A DNA stretch of 64,000 bases. It comes from Anaeromyxobacter paludicola (GTDB lineage Bacteria > Myxococcota > Myxococcia > Myxococcales > Anaeromyxobacteraceae). Within the stretch, counting starts at the first letter, position 1. Each line of letters opens with the position of its first letter. The position numbers and the translations under genes were made by a program. The stretch is taken from the NCBI RefSeq assembly GCF_023169965.1, contig NZ_AP025592.1, positions 3,534,001 through 3,598,000 of the forward strand, read 5' to 3'. This document shows, piece by piece, positions 1 to 10,146 of the stretch. A model generated the notes under the pieces. That model was not told the DNA's origin. It searched no databases and saw only the letters and a list, made by a program, of their open reading frames with translations.

Positions 1-1
1 C

Positions 2-2287
2 GGGCCTGACGGCGCGAGGTGCCGTCCGATGGAGGGCAAGTTCCTGCTCGCCTTCAACAAGGCCGAGATCGTGGACGTGCTCGAGCAGGCGAGCCGCTGG
101 ACCTGCCGGAACTTCGCATACACCGACGAGGTGGCGCGCGGGCGCATCACGCTCGTCTCGCGGACGCCGGTGACGGCCGAGGAGGCCTGGGCCGCCTTCC
201 TGGCGGCGCTCTCGGCCAACAACCTCGCCCTCTACTCCTCCGGCCGCTACGAGAAGCTGGTCCGGAGCGCCGACGCCCGCAAGGCGCCCATCCCGACCGT
301 GGGCGAGGGCGGCGAGACGCCCGCCACCGAGCAGCCGGTGACGAAGCTCATCCGGCTGCGCTACGCCGACCCCGACCAGCTCCGGGGGCTGCTCGGCAAC
401 TTCACCTCCCCGCAGGGCGCCGACGTCCAGGTGGTCTCCCCGGACCTGCTCATCGTCACCGACGTCGGGCTCAACCTGCGGCGCATCGAGCGGCTGGTGG
501 AGGCGGTGGACCGGCCGGGCGGCGGCGACCTCATCCGCGTGGTCCAGGTGCAGTACGCCTCGGCGAAGGACCTCGCCGACAAGGTGAACCAGGTCTTCCA
601 GCAGGGCGGCGGCTCCGGCGCGTCCGCGAAGGGCGGCGGGAGGCGCGCGCTGCTCGGCGGCGTGACCGCCTCGGCCCCGGGCGCTCCCGCGGCGGCGCCG
701 GCGGCCGGGAGCGAGCCGGCCGAGGTCTCGGTCTCGAAGGTGCTCGCCGACGACCGGACCAACAAGCTCATCGTCATCGCCGACGACAAGAGCTTCCAGC
801 GCATCCTCGACCTCGTGAAGCAGCTCGACCTGCCGGCGGGCGGCACGGGCGGGATCCACGTGGTGTTCCTCAAGAACGCCAGCGCCGAGGACCTGGCGCA
901 GACGCTCCAGGCGCTGGCGCAGGGGTCCGCCTCGGCCCGCAAGGCGCAGGGGACCGCGGCGCCGGGGGCGGCGCAGCCCGGGGCGGCGGCCCCGCAGCCG
1001 GTCCCCGCGTCGGCGGCCCGCGCCGCCGCCGCCGAGCTCCTGAGCGGCGAGGTGAAGGTCACGGCCGACAAGGCGCAGAACGCCCTCGTCGTCATGGCGA
1101 GCGGCAGCGACTTCGCGGTGATGACCCGGCTCATCGACGAGCTCGATCGGCCGCGCCGGCAGGTGTTCGTCGAGGCGGTCATCATGGAGGTGAACCTCAA
1201 CCACGAGAACCAGTTCGGCGTGTCGATGCACGGGGTGAGCCCGTACCAGACCTCGAGCGGCACCGGGTACATCCCGCTCGGCTCGGAGACCGGCCGGGTG
1301 AGCTCGCTCGACACCGCCAGCCTGCTCTCGCTGGGCGGCTTCCTCACCGGCGTGGTGGCGCCGGTCTCGTCGGAGCTGAAGAGCATCTTCCCGTACTCGA
1401 GCGCCGCCATCCTGGTGCAGGCGCTCCAGACCTCGTCCGACGTGAACGTGCTCTCGACGCCGCACCTGCTCGCCTCCGACAACGAGGAGTCGGAGATCTC
1501 GGTGGGCCAGAACGTGCCCTTCCAGTCCGGCTACTCGGCGGCCTCGACCTCCTCGAGCACCAGCACCAGCTCCACCCTCACCAGCCTGCTCGCGAGCAGC
1601 TACGCCCCCATCCAGCGGCAGAACGTGGAGCTGAAGCTCAAGCTCAAGCCGCAGATCAGCGAGGGCGACATGGTCCGGCTCGACCTCGAGGAGCAGACCG
1701 AGGAGATCGCCTCCAAGGACGCGACCCTGGGTCCCACCACCTCCAAGCGGAGCGTGAAGACCAAGATCGTGGTGAAGGACCAGTCCACGGTGGTCATCGG
1801 CGGGCTCATCCAGGAGCGCACGCTCCAGTCGGTGCACAAGGTGCCGGTGCTCGGCGACGTGCCGCTCCTCGGCTGGCTCTTCCGCGACACCGTCACCACC
1901 AAGGCGAAGACCAACCTGCTCCTCTTCCTCACGCCCTACGTCATCCGCGACGCCTCCGACTTCCGGCGCATCCTCGAGCGCAAGCAGAAGGAGCGGGAGG
2001 AGTTCGCGCGCCAGTTCCAGGGCGAGGCGCCGCGGTACGCCGTCCCGGTGGACTGGGCGCGCAAGCCCGGCCTGCTCACGCGGCTGCGGCGCGACGTCGC
2101 CGAGGAGGCGCGCAAGCTCGAGAACGGCGGCCCGGGAGCGCCGGGGGAGGGCGTGATCACGCCGGAGGGGAAGGCACCTCGGGAGGGTGCGCCGGCGGAG
2201 CCCGCTCCGGCGCCGCCCGCGGCTCAGGACGCGGCGCGGCGCCCGGCCGCCTCGAGGAGCGTGCTCTCGAGCTCCTCCGAGGTGTAG
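2..2287 (+). CDS. gspD: type II secretion system secretin GspD, 5' end outside window
   Basis: Outer-membrane secretin that forms the exit pore of a type II secretion system. The frame is open to the window edge, and the first methionine (base 29) lies only about ten residues before N0-domain sequence ([14 protein letters not shown]), so the signal peptide and true start are upstream. N0, N1, N2 and N3 modules follow, with Ala/Pro-rich inserts in the N2 and N3 region. The secretin core starts near visible residue 390 ([11 protein letters not shown]) and has a Ser/Thr-rich loop near 515-530 and the typical [15 protein letters not shown] near 616. The tail is Ala/Pro-rich. The last 64 bases overlap the convergent kinase gene. 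No other gsp gene is visible. Confidence 0.93.
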   Translation, partial: GPDGARCRPMEGKFLLAFNKAEIVDVLEQASRWTCRNFAYTDEVARGRITLVSRTPVTAEEAWAAFLAALSANNLALYSSGRYEKLVRSADARKAPIPTVGEGGETPATEQPVTKLIRLRYADPDQLRGLLGNFTSPQGADVQVVSPDLLIVTDVGLNLRRIERLVEAVDRPGGGDLIRVVQVQYASAKDLADKVNQVFQQGGGSGASAKGGGRRALLGGVTASAPGAPAAAPAAGSEPAEVSVSKVLADDRTNKLIVIADDKSFQRILDLVKQLDLPAGGTGGIHVVFLKNASAEDLAQTLQALAQGSASARKAQGTAAPGAAQPGAAAPQPVPASAARAAAAELLSGEVKVTADKAQNALVVMASGSDFAVMTRLIDELDRPRRQVFVEAVIMEVNLNHENQFGVSMHGVSPYQTSSGTGYIPLGSETGRVSSLDTASLLSLGGFLTGVVAPVSSELKSIFPYSSAAILVQALQTSSDVNVLSTPHLLASDNEESEISVGQNVPFQSGYSAASTSSSTSTSSTLTSLLASSYAPIQRQNVELKLKLKPQISEGDMVRLDLEEQTEEIASKDATLGPTTSKRSVKTKIVVKDQSTVVIGGLIQERTLQSVHKVPVLGDVPLLGWLFRDTVTTKAKTNLLLFLTPYVIRDASDFRRILERKQKEREEFARQFQGEAPRYAVPVDWARKPGLLTRLRRDVAEEARKLENGGPGAPGEGVITPEGKAPREGAPAEPAPAPPAAQDAARRPAASRSVLSSSSEV

Positions 2288-4701
2288 GGCTTCGGCAGGA
2301 ACCAGACGCCCGGCTCGGTCCGCAGCGCGTCGTGCTCGGCGCCGGCGCCGAGGCCGGAGGAGACCACCACCGGGAAGCCGGGGCGGATCTCGCGCAGCCG
2401 CGCCACCACCTCGCGGCCGGTCATGTCGGGCATCATCATGTCCACGATGGCGAGGTCGAGCGCGCCCTGGTCGGCGCGGAACCGCTCCACCGCCTCGGCG
2501 CCCCCGGCGCACTCCACCACCTCGTGGCCGCAGCTCCGGAGCAGCAGCCCGAGCGACCGGCGCACGTTGAGCTCGTCGTCGGCGAGCAGCACCCGGAGCG
2601 CCGGGGAGGGCTCGGGGGCCGCGGCGCGCGCCGGGGCTGCGGCGGCTGCGGCGGCCTGCTCGGCGGCGAGCGGCAGGAGGAGCGCCACGCAGGTGCCCCG
2701 CCCCACCGCGCTCTCGACCGTCACCGCCCCGCGGTGCGCCTGCACTGTGCCGTACACCTCCGCGAGGCCGAGCCCGGAGCCCTGGCCCACCGGCTTGGTC
2801 GTGAAGAACGGCTCGAAGAGGTGGGCCCGCTCCTCCGGGCTCATGCCCACGCCGGTGTCGCAGACCCGCACCTGCACGTGCGGGCCCGGCTCGAGGTCGA
2901 ACGGGAGGGCGGCGCACGCGGCCGCGTCGAGGTCCACCCGCCGGGTCTCGACCGTCAGGTCGCCGCCCTGCGGCATGGCGTCGCGGGCGTTGAGCGCGAG
3001 GTTGAGCAGCGCGGCGTGGAGCCGGTCGGGATCCCCGGTGACCCGCGCCGGCCCGTCCGCGAGCGCGCTCCGCACCGCGATCCGCTTGTCCACCGCGTGC
3101 GGCAGCAGCCCGAGGACGTCCTCCACCATCTGGTTCACGTCCACCGCCACCGCGCGCGGCGGCTCCTTGCGCGCGAAGTTGAGGAGCTGGCGGGTGAGGC
3201 CGGCCGAGCGGAGCGCCGCGTCGCGGATCCGGTCGGCCACGGCGCGGAGCTCCCCCTGGCCGGCGAGCGCGGCCCGGAGGTGCTCGGCGCCGTTCACGAT
3301 GCCGGTGAGCTGGTTGTTGAAGTCGTGGGCCACCCCGCCCGCGAGCCGGCCGATGGCCTCGAGCTTCTCCGATTGCCGGAGCCGCTCCTCCATCTCCCGC
3401 CGCTCGGTCACGTCGCGCCCCACGCCGACGATCTCCACCACGCGCCCCTCGGCGTCGCGGATGGCGGTGTCGGCCCAGGCGAGCCAGCGCCAGCCGCTCA
3501 CCGTGAGCGCCCGCTGCTCCATGTAGGCGGCCCACGGCGGACGGAAGAGCGCCTCCATGGCGCGCGCGGTGGGCACGCGGTCGTCCTCGTGGACGAGCGG
3601 CATGAAGCCGCGGCCGAGCAGCTCCGCCTCGGTCTTGCCGAAGGTGCGGCAGTAGCTCGGGCTCGCGAAGAGGAACCGGCCGGCGACGTCCACCTTGACC
3701 ACGAGGTCGGTCTGGTTCTCGACCAGGAGCCGGTAGTCCTCCTCGCTCTCGCGCAGCGCCGCGGCCGCCCGCTGCCGGTCCTCCACCACGCTCGCGAGCA
3801 CCATCACGGTGAGGAAGACCACCCCGCAGAAGAGCTGGGCCGCGAGCGCCCCCTGCGACGGCGCGTGGGCCACCGCCTCCAGCGCGAACACGCCGTGGCC
3901 GGTCACGGTGGCCGCGAGCGCCGCCAGGATGACGAGGAAGCCGAGGCCGGTGGCGCCCCGCAGCCCGAAGCGCAGGGCCGCCCAGACCAGCACCGGGATG
4001 AGCAGCACCTCGGTGCGGTGCGCCCCGGAGGGCGGCGCCAGGAAGACGATCCAGGCCGCGGCGGCGAAGGCGGTGAGGAGGCCGGCGCGCTCCAGCGGCC
4101 GTCGCGCCGGGAGGCCGGGCCGCTCGCGCGGCCCCGCCCAGGCGAGGAGGAGCCCGCCCACCGCGACCTGCCCCAGCCCGGAGCCGGCCCAGAGCTCGAG
4201 CCAGAACCGGGTGAAGGTGGGCCCGCCGCCCCCGGCGAGCAGGGCGGCCGGGCCGACCTCGAGGAGCCCGGTCGCGAGCACCGGGCCGGCGGCGACGAAC
4301 GCGAGCACGTGCCCGGTGCGCTCGAGGCGCGGCGGCCCCTCGCAGGCGCGCAGCGTGAGCCAGGCGCTCGAGGCCGCGAGCAGGACGTTGCTCACGGCGA
4401 AGGTCGCGACCAGCGCGAGCCCCTGCCCGGCGAGGTAGTTGAAGAGCGCGATGGGCAGGCTGCCGGCGAGGAGGAGGGGGAGCCACGACCGCCGGCGCTC
4501 GGCGAGGAGCAGCCCGGCCACCAGCAGGCCGGCGGCCGGCCAGAAGAGCGCGACCCGGGAGGCCCCGGGGGTGAGCGCCAGCCCGAGCCGGCACAGGGCG
4601 TAGCTCGTCACGGCGAACAGCCCGAGCCGCGCCGCGAACGGCGTCCGTCCGAGCCAGGCCGCGGCGCGGGACGGCTCGGGGGCTGGGACGCGTTCGGACA
4701 T
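2224..4701 (-). CDS. MASE1-PAS hybrid sensor histidine kinase with C-terminal receiver
   Basis: Membrane hybrid kinase of about 825 residues. The first 310 or so residues are a MASE1-like block of hydrophobic helices. A PAS domain follows (about 330-440), then a HisKA box with [12 protein letters not shown], a HATPase domain ([21 protein letters not shown]) and a receiver with the phospho-acceptor in [11 protein letters not shown] chose the ATG at 4701 ([10 protein letters not shown]) because the in-frame sequence upstream is Arg/Gly-rich and does not look like protein. The 3' end overlaps gspD on the other strand. No partner gene is adjacent, so the attached receiver probably relays the signal. 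The ligand is unknown; MASE1 kinases sense varied cues. Confidence 0.88.
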   Translation of the reverse strand: MSERVPAPEPSRAAAWLGRTPFAARLGLFAVTSYALCRLGLALTPGASRVALFWPAAGLLVAGLLLAERRRSWLPLLLAGSLPIALFNYLAGQGLALVATFAVSNVLLAASSAWLTLRACEGPPRLERTGHVLAFVAAGPVLATGLLEVGPAALLAGGGGPTFTRFWLELWAGSGLGQVAVGGLLLAWAGPRERPGLPARRPLERAGLLTAFAAAAWIVFLAPPSGAHRTEVLLIPVLVWAALRFGLRGATGLGFLVILAALAATVTGHGVFALEAVAHAPSQGALAAQLFCGVVFLTVMVLASVVEDRQRAAAALRESEEDYRLLVENQTDLVVKVDVAGRFLFASPSYCRTFGKTEAELLGRGFMPLVHEDDRVPTARAMEALFRPPWAAYMEQRALTVSGWRWLAWADTAIRDAEGRVVEIVGVGRDVTERREMEERLRQSEKLEAIGRLAGGVAHDFNNQLTGIVNGAEHLRAALAGQGELRAVADRIRDAALRSAGLTRQLLNFARKEPPRAVAVDVNQMVEDVLGLLPHAVDKRIAVRSALADGPARVTGDPDRLHAALLNLALNARDAMPQGGDLTVETRRVDLDAAACAALPFDLEPGPHVQVRVCDTGVGMSPEERAHLFEPFFTTKPVGQGSGLGLAEVYGTVQAHRGAVTVESAVGRGTCVALLLPLAAEQAAAAAAAPARAAAPEPSPALRVLLADDELNVRRSLGLLLRSCGHEVVECAGGAEAVERFRADQGALDLAIVDMMMPDMTGREVVARLREIRPGFPVVVSSGLGAGAEHDALRTEPGVWFLPKPYTSEELESTLLEAAGRRAAS

Positions 4702-4824
4702 GGCTCGCTCGCCGGCGGGGAGCGGGTGCCCCGCCCGGTCCGGCCACTCTACGGCCAGCGCTCCGCGCTCGCCAACTCCGCGCGTGCCCGCGACCCGCCG
4801 CCAGGATGCGCGCCCGGGACCCCA

Positions 4825-4840
4825 GCGCACGCCTCTTGCG
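4825..4840 (+). promoter_or_regulatory. weak sigma-54-like promoter match
   Basis: GCGCACG-N4-TTGCG resembles the -24/-12 consensus TGGCACG-N4-TTGCW with a good -12 half. It lacks the usual GG at -24. It sits about 55 bases before the lipoprotein start at 4894. This is a weak candidate only. Confidence 0.2.
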
Positions 4841-4893
4841 CGCCGGGCCGGGGAGGAACTCTGTAGAGGTGCAAGAACCAGCAGGGGGGTCCC

Positions 4894-6396
4894 ATGCGCG
4901 GAGTCCAGACCAGGTGCGTCGTCGCGCTCGCTGGCATGGTGCTCGCCTGCGGAGGCGGCGGAGGCGTCACCGGCCTGAGCACGCCACCTTCCCCCACGCC
5001 CACGCCGTCACCCACGTCCTCGCCCACGCCGGCGCCGGGACCGACCGCGACCCCGAGCCCCCCGCCGACCCCCACGCCCTCGCCGACGACGACGCCTGCC
5101 CCCACGGCGACCCCGGCGCCGACCCCGACGCCCGCTCCCACCCCGCCGCCCACGCCGGCGCCGACCGCGACGCCGACCCCCGTGCCGACCCCCCTGCCCA
5201 CGCCGAGCCCGACGCCGACCAGCGGCGGCCTCCTCTCCGGCGCCACCCGCTGGGTCCAGGTGCTCTCGACCTCCGGAGACGACCGGGTCTGGGGCGTGGG
5301 CGCGGACCGCGCCGGCGAGGCCTTCCTGCTCTGGTTCGACGGCGCCGCGGGGGCGCTGCGGCTCGGGCGCGCCTCCGCGAGCACGACCACGCTCCTCGGG
5401 AGCTTCAACGCGGCCAAGCTGCAGAGCGCCGAGCTCGACGTCGGTCCGGACGAGGCGCTCTACCTCGGCGCCACCGGGCAGGAGACGCCGTACCCCTACG
5501 TCATCGACCTCGGCGGTGGCCCGCAGGGCGTGTCGCAGATCGCCCGCTTCGGCCTCGACGGCCGCTTCGCGAGCGTGGTGGACCGCTGCGGCCTCGACTG
5601 CGAGCGCCACGTCCTCGCGGTGAGCGCCCGGGGCGACGTGGTCGTCGCCATGTCGGGCGCCTTCCAGCTCGAGACCGACCTGATCCGGGCCGACGGGGCC
5701 CGCCTCCCGCTCTTCGCCAACTCGCTCGGCGCCATCACGGGACCGCTCGCCGACATGGGCTGCTGGGCGGCGGCGTTCGGGCCCGACGGCAACCCCGTGT
5801 GCGGCGGCATCACCGCCAACGGCGCGGCGGTCATGCCCGGGCTGGTGGGCCAGGCCACCTTCGCGGGCCACCCCGCGGTGGCGAAGCTCGACCTCGCCGG
5901 CCGCGTCCTCTGGCGGCAGGCGCTCGGGGTCACCGGCCTCGTCACCGGCCTCGGCACGAGCGCGCTGGGCACGGTGGTGGCCGCGGGCGCCTTCACGGGC
6001 AAGGCCCGCTTCGGCACGGACGACCTCGACCGCTCCGGCGGGGCCTTCGCCGGGTTCCTCGCGACCATCGAGGCGAACGGAGCGCCGCGGTGGGCCCGGC
6101 AGCTCGACGATCCGGCGCTCGAGCTGGCCGTGGATCCGGCGGGGCGGGCGGCGGTCTGCACCGAGGCGGCGCACTGGCCCGGCGGGACGCCGGCCGGGGC
6201 CTCGGCCACCCTCCGCTACTACGATCTCGCCGGCGCCCTGCACTGGACGCGGCCGCTGCCGCCGCGCCTGGGCGGGCTCGCCATCCGGGCCGGCGACGTC
6301 CTCATGGGCGGCACCTGGCTCGGGAGCTTCGACTTCGGCGCCGGGCTGGCCACGTCGAGCGGGGACGATGCCTACCTGCTCGACGTGGCGCCCTGA
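4894..6396 (+). CDS. lipoprotein with long Pro/Thr linker and propeller-like domain
   Basis: 500-residue predicted lipoprotein. A short signal sequence ends in MVLAC, a plausible lipobox, followed by a glycine run. Residues about 30-110 are an almost pure Pro/Thr/Ser/Ala linker, presumably a flexible spacer holding the globular part off the membrane. The remainder has repeated blade-like segments (for example [20 protein letters not shown]), resembling beta-propeller repeat proteins common in myxobacterial genomes. No catalytic motif was recognised. A ribosome-binding site (GGGGGG) lies just before the ATG. It stands alone, between the kinase and a convergent small gene. Surface exposure is inferred. 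Confidence 0.8.
   Translation: MRGVQTRCVVALAGMVLACGGGGGVTGLSTPPSPTPTPSPTSSPTPAPGPTATPSPPPTPTPSPTTTPAPTATPAPTPTPAPTPPPTPAPTATPTPVPTPLPTPSPTPTSGGLLSGATRWVQVLSTSGDDRVWGVGADRAGEAFLLWFDGAAGALRLGRASASTTTLLGSFNAAKLQSAELDVGPDEALYLGATGQETPYPYVIDLGGGPQGVSQIARFGLDGRFASVVDRCGLDCERHVLAVSARGDVVVAMSGAFQLETDLIRADGARLPLFANSLGAITGPLADMGCWAAAFGPDGNPVCGGITANGAAVMPGLVGQATFAGHPAVAKLDLAGRVLWRQALGVTGLVTGLGTSALGTVVAAGAFTGKARFGTDDLDRSGGAFAGFLATIEANGAPRWARQLDDPALELAVDPAGRAAVCTEAAHWPGGTPAGASATLRYYDLAGALHWTRPLPPRLGGLAIRAGDVLMGGTWLGSFDFGAGLATSSGDDAYLLDVAP
4981..5222 (+). repeat. low-complexity Pro/Thr coding repeat
   Basis: C-rich degenerate repeat (cccacgccg, ccgaccgcg and similar units) encoding the PT linker of the lipoprotein. 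The units are irregular, as expected for a repeat that changes length by slippage. Confidence 0.85.
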
Positions 6397-6409
6397 GGGG
6401 CGGGGGCGG

Positions 6410-6766
6410 CTACTTCAGCGGCTTCGGCGCCGGCTTGCCCTTCTCGAAGGCGGCGCCGTCGCCGAACCTGGCCACGATGGCCTTCTTCGTGTCGAGGCCG
6501 GTGGCCTGGATGACGAAGTTGGGCACGCGGCGGGCCCGCTTGTCGGCCACCCACCTCGTCACCTCGACCCGGGGGCGCGAGCGGCCGCGGCGGGCCAGGC
6601 CGGCCGGCGCGGAGGCGGCCGCGCCGGGCGAGAGGCTCTTCTCGAGCTCGCGGGCGGCGATGTCGGCGACCGAGCGGGCGATCGCGGAGGAGACCTGGGC
6701 GACGACCTCGGCCGCGGCGGTCTGGATGATCTGCTCGAGGGTCTGGGCGGTGGTGGGACGGGGCAC
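6410..6766 (-). CDS. small conserved-looking protein of unknown function
   Basis: 118 residues starting at a GTG preceded by GAGGAG at good spacing. Longer versions of the frame start in sequence that does not look coding. The N-terminal half (TLEQIIQTAAAEVVAQVSS) is predicted amphipathic helix. The middle is Arg-rich, and the C-terminal part (VRNFV-like core and GLDTKKAIVARFGDG) looks like a small folded basic domain ending in KPAPKPLK. There is no signal peptide. I do not recognise the family; a nucleic-acid-binding role is possible because of the basic C-terminus, but that is a guess. It converges with the lipoprotein gene. Confidence 0.65.
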   Translation of the reverse strand: MPRPTTAQTLEQIIQTAAAEVVAQVSSAIARSVADIAARELEKSLSPGAAASAPAGLARRGRSRPRVEVTRWVADKRARRVPNFVIQATGLDTKKAIVARFGDGAAFEKGKPAPKPLK

Positions 6767-6917
6767 GTGGCGCTCCTCGACGAAAGGGCCGGATTGTCCG
6801 GTGGGGGGCCGGCGATTTACCGCGACATTGTGCGCCAGGCAAGCCGAACGCGGCCCGCGGGCATTCGGGGCCGCCGGCATTGGCTCGACGATTGCGCCGG
6901 AAAAATGGCGCGGCCGG

Positions 6918-7979
6918 TCAGCGGAGCGCCTGGGCGAGGGCGTCCGCGACCTCCCGGGTGGTGGCGCGCCCGCCCAGATCGCGGGTCCGCGTCGCCGGAT
7001 CCGAGAGGACGGCCTCGATCGCGCGCTCCACGTCCCGGGCCGCCTCCGGGTGGCCCAGGTGCTCGAGCATCATGGCGCCCGACCAGACCTGCGCCACCGG
7101 ATTGGCGATCCCCTTGCCGGCGATGTCGGGGGCCGAGCCGTGCGTCGGCTCGAACATCGAGGGCGCGGTCCGCTCGGGGTTCACGTTGCCGGAGGCGGCC
7201 ACGCCGATGCTGCCGGCGATGGCGGCGCCGAGGTCGGAGAGGATGTCGCCGAAGAGGTTGCTCGCGACCACCACGTCGAACCAGTCCGGGTGCTGGACGA
7301 AGTGCGCGCTCAGGATGTCGATGTGGTACTGCGCCGTCCGCACGCCGGGGTGGCGCGCCGCCATGAGCGCGAAGCGCTCGTCCCAGAACGGCATGGAGTG
7401 GAAGATGCCGTTCGACTTGGTGGCGGAGGTGACGTGCCCGCGCCGGCGCCCCGCCAGCTCGAAGGCGTAGGCCAGGATCCGGTCCACGCCGCGGCGGGTG
7501 AACACCGCCTCCTGGATCACCAGCTCGTCGTCGGTCCCCTCGTAGATCCGCCCGCCCATCTTCGAGTACTCGCCCTCGTTGTTCTCGCGCACCACCACGA
7601 GGTCGATGTCCTTCGCCGCGCGCCCCGCGAGCGGGGTGGTCACGCCCGGGAGCAGCTTGAGGGGCCGGACGCAGGCGTACTGCGCGAAGCCGCGCCGGAT
7701 GGGCAGCAGCAGCCCCCAGAGCGAGACGTGGTCGGGCACCCCGGGGTAGCCGACCGCGCCGAGGAAGATGGCGTCGGAGGGGCGGAGCTGGTCGAGGCCG
7801 TCCTCGGGCATCATCTGGCCGGTCCGCGCGTACCGCTCGCAGCTCCAGTCGTACTCCTTCCAGGCCAGCTCGAAGCCGTGCCGGCGCCCGGCCGCCTCCA
7901 GGACCGAGATGGCGGCCGGCACCACCTCGCGGCCGATGCCGTCGCCGGGGATGACCGCGATCTGGTGACGCGTGCGCAT
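6918..7979 (-). CDS. tartrate/D-malate-type decarboxylating dehydrogenase
   Basis: 353-residue member of the isocitrate/isopropylmalate dehydrogenase superfamily, NAD-dependent and metal-requiring. It opens with IAVIPGDGIGREVVP and has the substrate loop Arg residues, VVVRENNEGEYS, the catalytic Lys region TSATKSNGIFHSMPFWDE, metal-binding Asp residues in SNLFGDILSDLGA, and the NAD-binding EPTHGSAPDIAGKGIANP. The ENNEGEY motif and wording of the active site fit tartrate dehydrogenase/D-malate dehydrogenase (TtuC/DmlA) better than LeuB or Icd. Substrate cannot be fixed from sequence alone. A GGAGGG site precedes the ATG at 7979. It is a single gene. Confidence 0.88.
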   Translation of the reverse strand: MRTRHQIAVIPGDGIGREVVPAAISVLEAAGRRHGFELAWKEYDWSCERYARTGQMMPEDGLDQLRPSDAIFLGAVGYPGVPDHVSLWGLLLPIRRGFAQYACVRPLKLLPGVTTPLAGRAAKDIDLVVVRENNEGEYSKMGGRIYEGTDDELVIQEAVFTRRGVDRILAYAFELAGRRRGHVTSATKSNGIFHSMPFWDERFALMAARHPGVRTAQYHIDILSAHFVQHPDWFDVVVASNLFGDILSDLGAAIAGSIGVAASGNVNPERTAPSMFEPTHGSAPDIAGKGIANPVAQVWSGAMMLEHLGHPEAARDVERAIEAVLSDPATRTRDLGGRATTREVADALAQALR

Positions 7980-8337
7980 GAGCCCTCCGGGAGAGGCGGG
8001 AGAGGATAGCGCAGGCGGGAGGGCGGCGCGCCGATCCCGCCCGAGCGCGCGCCGCACCTCTTCGATCCCTTCCGGCGCGGCGACGCCGAGCGGCCGGAGG
8101 GCGAGGGCTGGGCTCGGGCTCTTCGTCGTGCGCGAGGTCGTGCCGGGCCACGGCGGGAGCGCCCCATCCATGACCGGAACCGGGTCCGTCCCGACGCGTT
8201 CCTGTCGCGGAGGGACTCCCACGGAGACGACCGGTCGAACCACCCCCAACGGCCCGCGGCGGCGGGCAGGCGAGCAGCCGATACTCCCCTCCGGCACCCG
8301 GCCGTGGGCCGGGGCGTCCATCCCGGGAGGGAGGCCG
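7980..8337. other. 358-base non-coding region between divergent genes
   Basis: Spacer between the dehydrogenase (minus) and the b561-like gene (plus). It should carry both promoters, but no strong sigma-70 or sigma-54 match was seen. A hairpin with arms CCCGGCC and GGCCGGG (8297-8313, loop GTG) lies in the leader of the b561-like gene, just before its GGGAGGGAGG ribosome-binding site. Confidence 0.5.
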
Positions 8338-9099
8338 ATGATCGCCGCCAGCTTTGCCGCCGCGATGCTCGTGGCACAGTTCCCCTCGGGCCCGGAGCCC
8401 CACCTCCTCGACGGCCCGCTGCGCCCTCCCGTCCTGCTCGCGCTCTCGGCGCCCGCCCCGGGCGGCTCGCCGCTGCTGCTCCGGGTCTCCGAGGCGGAGC
8501 CGCCGCAGGGCGGCGCCGGGGGCTCGGGTGAGCAGGGCGCCCCGGGCGAGGGCGCCAAGCCGCCGTCCCCGCCGCCGCGGCCGCCGGGCGCCCGTCCGGC
8601 TCCGGGCACGCTCGACTTCGACCTCCTCGGCGCGCCGCAGCAGCGCGAGAAGGTGGACGAGCACGCCCTCCGCCTGCGGCGCACCCTGCTCACCTGGCAC
8701 CAGGGGGTGGGGCTCGGGATGTTCGCGCTGCAGCTCGCCACGACCGCGGTGGGCCAGCTCAACTACGGCGACAAGTTCGGGGGCGACAACACCGGCAAGT
8801 ACGTCCAGCCCCACGCCATCCTCGCGGCCGGCACCCTCGCGGCCTTCGCCGCGACCGGCGCCCTGGCGCTCTTCGCCCCCTCGCCGGTCCGGCGCGACGA
8901 GGGCTTCGATCGGGTGTCGCTCCACAAGTACGCCATGCTGGTGGCCACGGTGGGCATGGTCGCGCAGGGCGTGCTCGGCGTCTGGACGCAGTCGCGCGAG
9001 GGCTACCTGAACCAGCAGTCGATCGGGACGGCGCACCTCGCCATCGGCTACGTGACGCTCGCCGCGGTCGCGGCCGGCGTGAGCGCGCTCGTGTTCTGA
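8338..9099 (+). CDS. four-helix membrane protein, b561-like di-heme candidate
   Basis: 253 residues with a signal-like N-terminus, a Gly/Pro-rich linker, then four predicted membrane helices in the last 150 residues. Each helix begins with a histidine: TWHQG, QPHAI, LHKYA and TAHLA. Because alternate helices face opposite sides, His from helices 1 and 3 could ligate one heme and His from 2 and 4 a second, as in cytochrome b561. The ATG at 8338 has an excellent ribosome-binding site. YceI and a c-type cytochrome lipoprotein follow in the same operon, supporting an electron-transfer role. Heme binding is inferred; no database family was confirmed. Confidence 0.72.
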   Translation: MIAASFAAAMLVAQFPSGPEPHLLDGPLRPPVLLALSAPAPGGSPLLLRVSEAEPPQGGAGGSGEQGAPGEGAKPPSPPPRPPGARPAPGTLDFDLLGAPQQREKVDEHALRLRRTLLTWHQGVGLGMFALQLATTAVGQLNYGDKFGGDNTGKYVQPHAILAAGTLAAFAATGALALFAPSPVRRDEGFDRVSLHKYAMLVATVGMVAQGVLGVWTQSREGYLNQQSIGTAHLAIGYVTLAAVAAGVSALVF

Positions 9100-9115
9100 C
9101 AACGAGGTCCATGTG

Positions 9116-9661
9116 ATGCCCGGCGCGCTCCTGTCCCTGCTCCTCGCCGCCGCCCTGCCGGCCGGCTCCTTCTCGGTGGACGCCCCGGCGAGCGAGGTCC
9201 GCTACACCATCGTCCACAAGCTCCACCAGGTCCACGGCGTCTCGCGCGAGGCGGAGGCCCGGGCGGTGGTGAAGGAGGACGGCACCGTCCAGGCCATGGC
9301 GCGCGTGCCGGTGGTCTCCTTCCGCTCCGGGGACGGCAACCGCGACGAGCACATGCTGGAGGCGATGGAGGCGGGCAAGTTCCCCTTCGTCGTGTTCAAG
9401 GGGATCGCGCACCTCGGCCCCTCGCGCGAGCTGCCGGCGGGACCGGTGCCGTTCGAGGGCGAGGTCGAGCTGCACGGGGTGACGACGCCGCTCCAGGTGC
9501 CGCTCACGCTCGCGCCGCAGCCCGACGGGAGCGTCCGCGCCACCGGCGCGTTCGAGGTGAGCCTCGACGCGCACCACGTGCAGCGCCCGTCGCTGCTCTT
9601 CGTGAAGATCGAGGACGGCTGCCGCGTCGAGCTCGACCTGCGCATGCGGGGTGGGCGGTGA
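9116..9661 (+). CDS. YceI-family periplasmic lipid/isoprenoid-binding protein
   Basis: About 181 residues with a signal peptide (LLSLLLAAALPAGS) and a YceI fold: SEVRYTIVHKLHQVHGVSREAEA, FRSGDGNRDEHMLEAMEAGKFP, the conserved EGEVELHGVT, then a C-terminal strand pair. YceI proteins are lipocalin-like barrels that bind polyisoprenoids and are often neighbours of cytochrome b561 genes. Start may be the ATG at 9116 or the GTG just before it. The stop overlaps the next gene's GTG by four bases, so the two are probably translationally coupled. Confidence 0.9.
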   Translation: MPGALLSLLLAAALPAGSFSVDAPASEVRYTIVHKLHQVHGVSREAEARAVVKEDGTVQAMARVPVVSFRSGDGNRDEHMLEAMEAGKFPFVVFKGIAHLGPSRELPAGPVPFEGEVELHGVTTPLQVPLTLAPQPDGSVRATGAFEVSLDAHHVQRPSLLFVKIEDGCRVELDLRMRGGR

Positions 9662-10101
9662 GCGGCCGGGCCCTCCGGGCGACCCTGGCGCTCGCCGCCC
9701 TCGCGGCCTGCACGCCGGAGAACGGGCCCACCATGCGCCCGGGCGAGGACTGCCTGAGGTGTCACGGCGGCAGCCCGGCCAGCGGGGGCGGGGAGGAGGA
9801 GCGCGCGACGCCGTGGAGCCTCGCCGGCACGGTCTACGCCGCGCCGGGGGCCGACGCGAGCGCCGGGATCGAGGGGGCCGCGGTGCAGGTGACCGACGCG
9901 AACGGCTTCGCGTTCACGCTCACCTCCAACCTGGTCGGCAACTTCTACTCGGCCGAGACGGTGGCCTTCCCCATCCGCGTCTGCGTGGCGCGCGGCGGCG
10001 CGGTCCGCTGCATGGAGAGCCCGTCGCCCCACGGCGCCTGCAACGCCTGCCACGCGCTGCCGCCGCAGGGGAACGCGGAGGGGCGGATCGCGGCGCCGTA
10101 G
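9658..10101 (+). CDS. lipoprotein with two CXXCH heme-c motifs
   Basis: 147 residues. The signal peptide ends in a lipobox (LAAC), so the protein is likely membrane-anchored in the periplasm. Two heme c attachment motifs are present, CLRCH after the lipobox and CNACH near the C-terminus. Between them is a small beta-rich domain (LAGTVYAAPGADASAGIEGA) like a carboxypeptidase-regulatory or transthyretin-like fold. It overlaps the YceI gene by four bases and ends at a bidirectional terminator. It is the likely periplasmic redox partner of the upstream b561-like protein, which is inference from context. Confidence 0.82.
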   Translation: MSGRALRATLALAALAACTPENGPTMRPGEDCLRCHGGSPASGGGEEERATPWSLAGTVYAAPGADASAGIEGAAVQVTDANGFAFTLTSNLVGNFYSAETVAFPIRVCVARGGAVRCMESPSPHGACNACHALPPQGNAEGRIAAP

Positions 10102-10108
10102 GGGGCGA

Positions 10109-10132
10109 GCCCGCGCCCGCGGCGGCGCGGGC
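10109..10132. terminator. GC hairpin between convergent genes
   Basis: Perfect 9-base arms GCCCGCGCC and GGCGCGGGC around a 6-base loop, between the cytochrome lipoprotein and the HD protein. There is no T-tract on either side, so it is a structural candidate for bidirectional termination. Confidence 0.55.
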
Positions 10133-10146
10133 GGGAGGCTCCCGCG

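Noticed and set aside
19-4866. 1615-codon plus-strand open frame over gspD and the kinase
   Set aside because: Composition is Arg/Gly/Ala/His shadow without any domain, and the real secretin is in the frame of base 2.
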